Shown piece after piece: positions 9,701-11,175 of a DNA stretch of 11,175 nucleotides. Position 1 is the first letter of the stretch, and every line of letters begins with the position of its first letter. Location of the stretch: the NCBI GenBank assembly GCA_002774415.1, contig PEYL01000018.1, forward strand, positions 1 through 11,175. The letters run 5' to 3'. The DNA is from Candidatus Portnoybacteria bacterium CG08_land_8_20_14_0_20_40_83 (GTDB lineage Bacteria; Patescibacteriota; Minisyncoccia; Portnoybacterales; GWB1-42-6). The notes beneath the pieces were generated by a model. The model ran no database searches and was not told the origin of the DNA. It saw only the letters and a list, made by a program, of their open reading frames with translations. The translations under genes and the position numbers were made by a program.

Positions 9701-9947
9701 GAAGAGGCGCCTCGTAGGAAGCATTTCGGTTTTTCGCCGTTACTTCGTCGTATTTTGGCTCGTCCAAATAATAATCAATAAAATAAAGCTCCAGTTCTTT
9801 TCCAGACCAGTCGCGGATTGGAGAAACTTCTTCAAATAATTCTTTTAGGCCGTGATCCAAAAACCATTTATAAGAGTTAATCTGTGATTCAATTAAATTG
9901 GGGAGTGGGATTACCGGGGTGTGAGTTCCAAAAAATTTTTCTTTCAT
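6747..9947 (-). CDS. rpoB: DNA-directed RNA polymerase subunit beta
   Basis: Second large polymerase subunit, forming one side of the active-centre cleft and the rifamycin pocket. The 1066 aa frame begins [20 protein letters not shown] at ATG 9947, in keeping with a short family N-terminus. Landmarks: protrusion and lobe with [20 protein letters not shown] (104-123); fork and rifamycin region 374-405 with [16 protein letters not shown] and [28 protein letters not shown] (431-440); catalytic-core [16 protein letters not shown] (831-846); and C-terminal clamp contacts [20 protein letters not shown] (974-993). It is shorter than E. coli RpoB (1342 aa), consistent with lacking the large lineage inserts. 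The tail is highly charged ([10 protein letters not shown]). No Shine-Dalgarno is obvious; the leader contains stem-loops and a promoter candidate at 10184-10211. It is followed by rpoC, and the gene looks intact. Confidence 0.98.
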   Translation of the reverse strand: [1066 protein letters not shown]

Positions 9948-9966
9948 TTTAACTGCGACCTGAATG

Positions 9967-10020
9967 ACACGAATTACTACTCGAATGTCTAGGATTAATT
10001 TATCCGAGTAATTCGGGTGT
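9967..10020. repeat. Nested palindrome in the rpoB leader
   Basis: CGAATTACT (9970-9978) pairs with AGTAATTCG (10007-10015); ACAC and GTGT extend the stem across a GG bulge. The alternative CGAGT/ACTCG pairing and an inner GGAT/ATCC hairpin (9992-10005) lie inside. A further ATTCGTAATT follows at 10021-10030, so the region is built from degenerate ATTCG units. It ends 19 bases before the rpoB ATG and would be a prominent stem-loop in the rpoB mRNA leader. Confidence 0.6.
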
Positions 10021-10071
10021 ATTCGTAATTAGGGCCGCTTTTGACAAACAAATAAAAACATAGCCAAAATC

Positions 10072-10095
10072 AGCCCTTTCGGGCCGGGCTTTTTT
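10072..10095. terminator. Intrinsic terminator-like hairpin upstream of rpoB
   Basis: AGCCC (10072-10076) pairs with GGGCT (10086-10090), followed on the plus strand by six T residues and then GGGTTTATTTTTT. On the minus strand an alternative stem closes on a GAAA loop (GGCCC-GAAA-GGGCT), with only GATTTTGG behind it. The plus-strand form is the stronger terminator although no plus-strand gene ends here. On the minus strand it may terminate readthrough from the transposase fragment or partly attenuate the rpoB leader. Confidence 0.5.
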
Positions 10096-10183
10096 GGGTT
10101 TATTTTTTGGTTAATTGCTTATTAAAATCAAGGAAAAACCCTTTAATTTTAACCAACTATATTTAATAAAATACGATATTACC

Positions 10184-10211
10184 AGTTTATTACATTTAAA
10201 AAATTTGTCAA
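10184..10211 (-). promoter_or_regulatory. Candidate promoter for rpoB
   Basis: The minus strand has a perfect -35 hexamer TTGACA (10211-10206), a 16-base spacer and TAAACT (10189-10184, four of six matches). Transcription would begin near 10177, leaving a leader of about 230 bases with the hairpins at 10072-10095 and 9967-10020. The -35 box overlaps the TGA stop of the broken transposase. The -10 match is only moderate. Confidence 0.4.
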
Positions 10212-11026
10212 GTGGCTGTATAATGCAACCCAATTTTAGACTCGTAATGTTTTTTGAATTCAGAACCGTTGTCTGTAAGCGCATAGAGAAAGTTGAAAGA
10301 ATACGGAAACACTTTCAGGCATAACTCAAAGAATTCCTCGGCTGCTTTGGATGCGTGGGATTTCGTTGCCCAGGCAAAGTTGAATCTGGTATAAATATCT
10401 TCAAAAGTTATCACATAACGTCTTGTGCCGTTGATAAACTTTTCAATAGTGTCTAACGCGATTAAATGGCCAGAATACTCGGGTTTTAGGCTCTTTGGCT
10501 TACGTAATACCTTCTGCCTGTTCGCTTTCTTTATCTTTCCAAAGTGCGATATCTTTTGAGGAAAAATCCTCATCTTTTCCGGGTCGTCTGAAATGATGCG
10601 GGCAACGGTTCTGGCTTTCGGACATTTCAAATTGTTTTCTTCGCAGAATGCGGCTAACAACGGATATGCTTTTTCGGGGCCGAGGTTAGGATGAAGCGGG
10701 TCGTATCTGATTTGTTTAATCTTCTGCCTTACCTCAAACGACCATTCTCTTTTGCGTCTGGTTTTCGGAATACGTTTCTTATCATTCAGTGATTCCAGTT
10801 TTCCTCCGCTTTCCTTCAGCTTCTTTTTCCAAAGGAACAGGGTCGGCCTGCTTACGGGAAAAGCATCCACTGTTGCCTCAAGGCCGTGCTTTTCCCAAAA
10901 TACTAATACTTTGGCCTTGTATTTGGCTTTTTCTGTGAGCATACGGTATTTTAATCCATCTTCGTAAAGATTTACAAATCCCTTAATACCCGCAAACTTA
11001 CAGTGCCAGTGATTGCAGAACGCCAT
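10208..11026 (-). pseudogene. Truncated DDE transposase (integrase-core, IS481/IS3-like)
   Basis: The 272-residue frame starts at ATG 11026; an internal ATG at 10942 (MLTEKAKYKAKV) is an alternative start. Residues about 36-68 form a helix-turn-helix for end recognition (VFWEKHGLEATVDAFPVSRP), followed by a basic linker. The RNase H-like integrase core begins near 185: first catalytic Asp192 in HLIALDTIEKF and second Asp252 in ALTDNGSEFKKHYE. The frame stops 20 residues later at GLHYTAT, before the region that should contain the catalytic Glu and the remaining roughly 80-100 residues. The downstream DNA is low-complexity AT sequence with no visible continuation. The enzyme is therefore expected to be inactive and the copy a remnant. 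Family placement is from motif pattern only. It sits directly upstream of the rpoB promoter candidate. Confidence 0.8.
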
Positions 11027-11175
11027 AAGGTTTAAGGCCTTACGGGGTCTAATATGTATCTGGCATTATGCACTAATTAGCATCTAAACATCCCAACATT
11101 CTTCCCTAGTATTATTGAAATAGTGCGAACCGTTTTCGCCGCCTGCGGCGGCGAGGAAAGCCCCCCGCGAAAAAT
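11027..11175. other. Gene-free right edge upstream of the transposase fragment
   Basis: No coding frame is supported in these 149 bases. They contain small palindromes, TAAGGCCTTA (11033-11042) and CTAATTAG (11073-11080), and a GC-rich hairpin near the edge. The outer end of the insertion sequence may lie here, but no matching terminal repeat is found on the other side of the transposase, consistent with loss of that side. Confidence 0.5.
11133..11173. repeat. GC-rich hairpin at the right edge
   Basis: TCGCCGCC (11136-11143) pairs perfectly with GGCGGCGA (11147-11154) around TGC. In addition TTTTCGC (11133-11139) is the reverse complement of GCGAAAA (11167-11173), giving an alternative outer pairing. 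It contrasts with the AT-rich surroundings. It could be an insertion-sequence end, a dispersed palindrome, or a structure belonging to a gene beyond the window. Confidence 0.55.

Noticed and set aside
9277..9717. Plus-strand open frames of 133-146 codons opposite rpoB
   Set aside because: They mirror conserved RpoB sequence; two overlapping frames are open at once, as expected from codon composition.
10041..10070. Plus-strand TTGACA with a downstream AAAAT as a promoter
   Set aside because: No acceptable -10 box at 16-18 bases and a terminator-like hairpin follows immediately; no plus-strand gene follows.
9948..10207. tRNA or small structured RNA gene in the rpoB leader
   Set aside because: No cloverleaf, T-loop motif or CCA end; the hairpins are explained as leader structures or repeats.

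Overview
The window looks like chromosomal DNA from a small-genome bacterium of the Candidate Phyla Radiation (Patescibacteria), probably Parcubacteria-like. This is inferred from the AT-rich sequence, compact RpoB (1066 aa) and RpoC (about 1216 aa) without the large lineage-specific insertions of proteobacterial subunits, weak or absent Shine-Dalgarno sites, and a single-membrane RodZ-like protein after ftsK. The genetic code appears standard: TAA ends rpoB, rpoC and ftsK, TGA ends the transposase fragment, and no reading frame needs TGA recoding. The lineage cannot be fixed without a database search.

Every gene lies on the minus strand, so the biological order runs from high to low coordinates. 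(1) 11175-11027: a gene-free stretch with a GC-rich hairpin at the window edge. (2) 11026-10208: a DDE-family transposase cut off after its second catalytic aspartate. (3) 10207-9948: the rpoB leader, with a TTGACA promoter candidate at the transposase break, a terminator-like hairpin and a nested palindrome. (4) rpoB. (5) A 140-base repeat-rich spacer. (6) rpoC, which must begin on a non-ATG codon. (7) 2955-2689: a spacer with a palindrome, a weak terminator, a good sigma70 promoter and a long inverted repeat reaching into the ftsK start. (8) ftsK. (9) A RodZ-like gene overlapping the ftsK end by 14 bases and running off the left edge.

Functionally the window pairs the two large RNA polymerase subunits with a DNA translocase for chromosome segregation and a membrane-anchored DNA-binding-fold protein of the cell-shape type. 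rpoB and rpoC probably form one transcript; ftsK and the RodZ-like gene form a second one with its own promoter. The usual neighbours of rpoBC (rplJ-rplL upstream, rpsL-rpsG downstream) are absent.

The genes are ordinary core genes and I see no convincing new multi-gene system. The interesting material is between them: each spacer holds inverted-repeat structures, and the ftsK leader combines a nearly leaderless 12-codon upstream ORF, whose stop codon sits in a hairpin loop, with an outer stem that includes the ftsK start codon.
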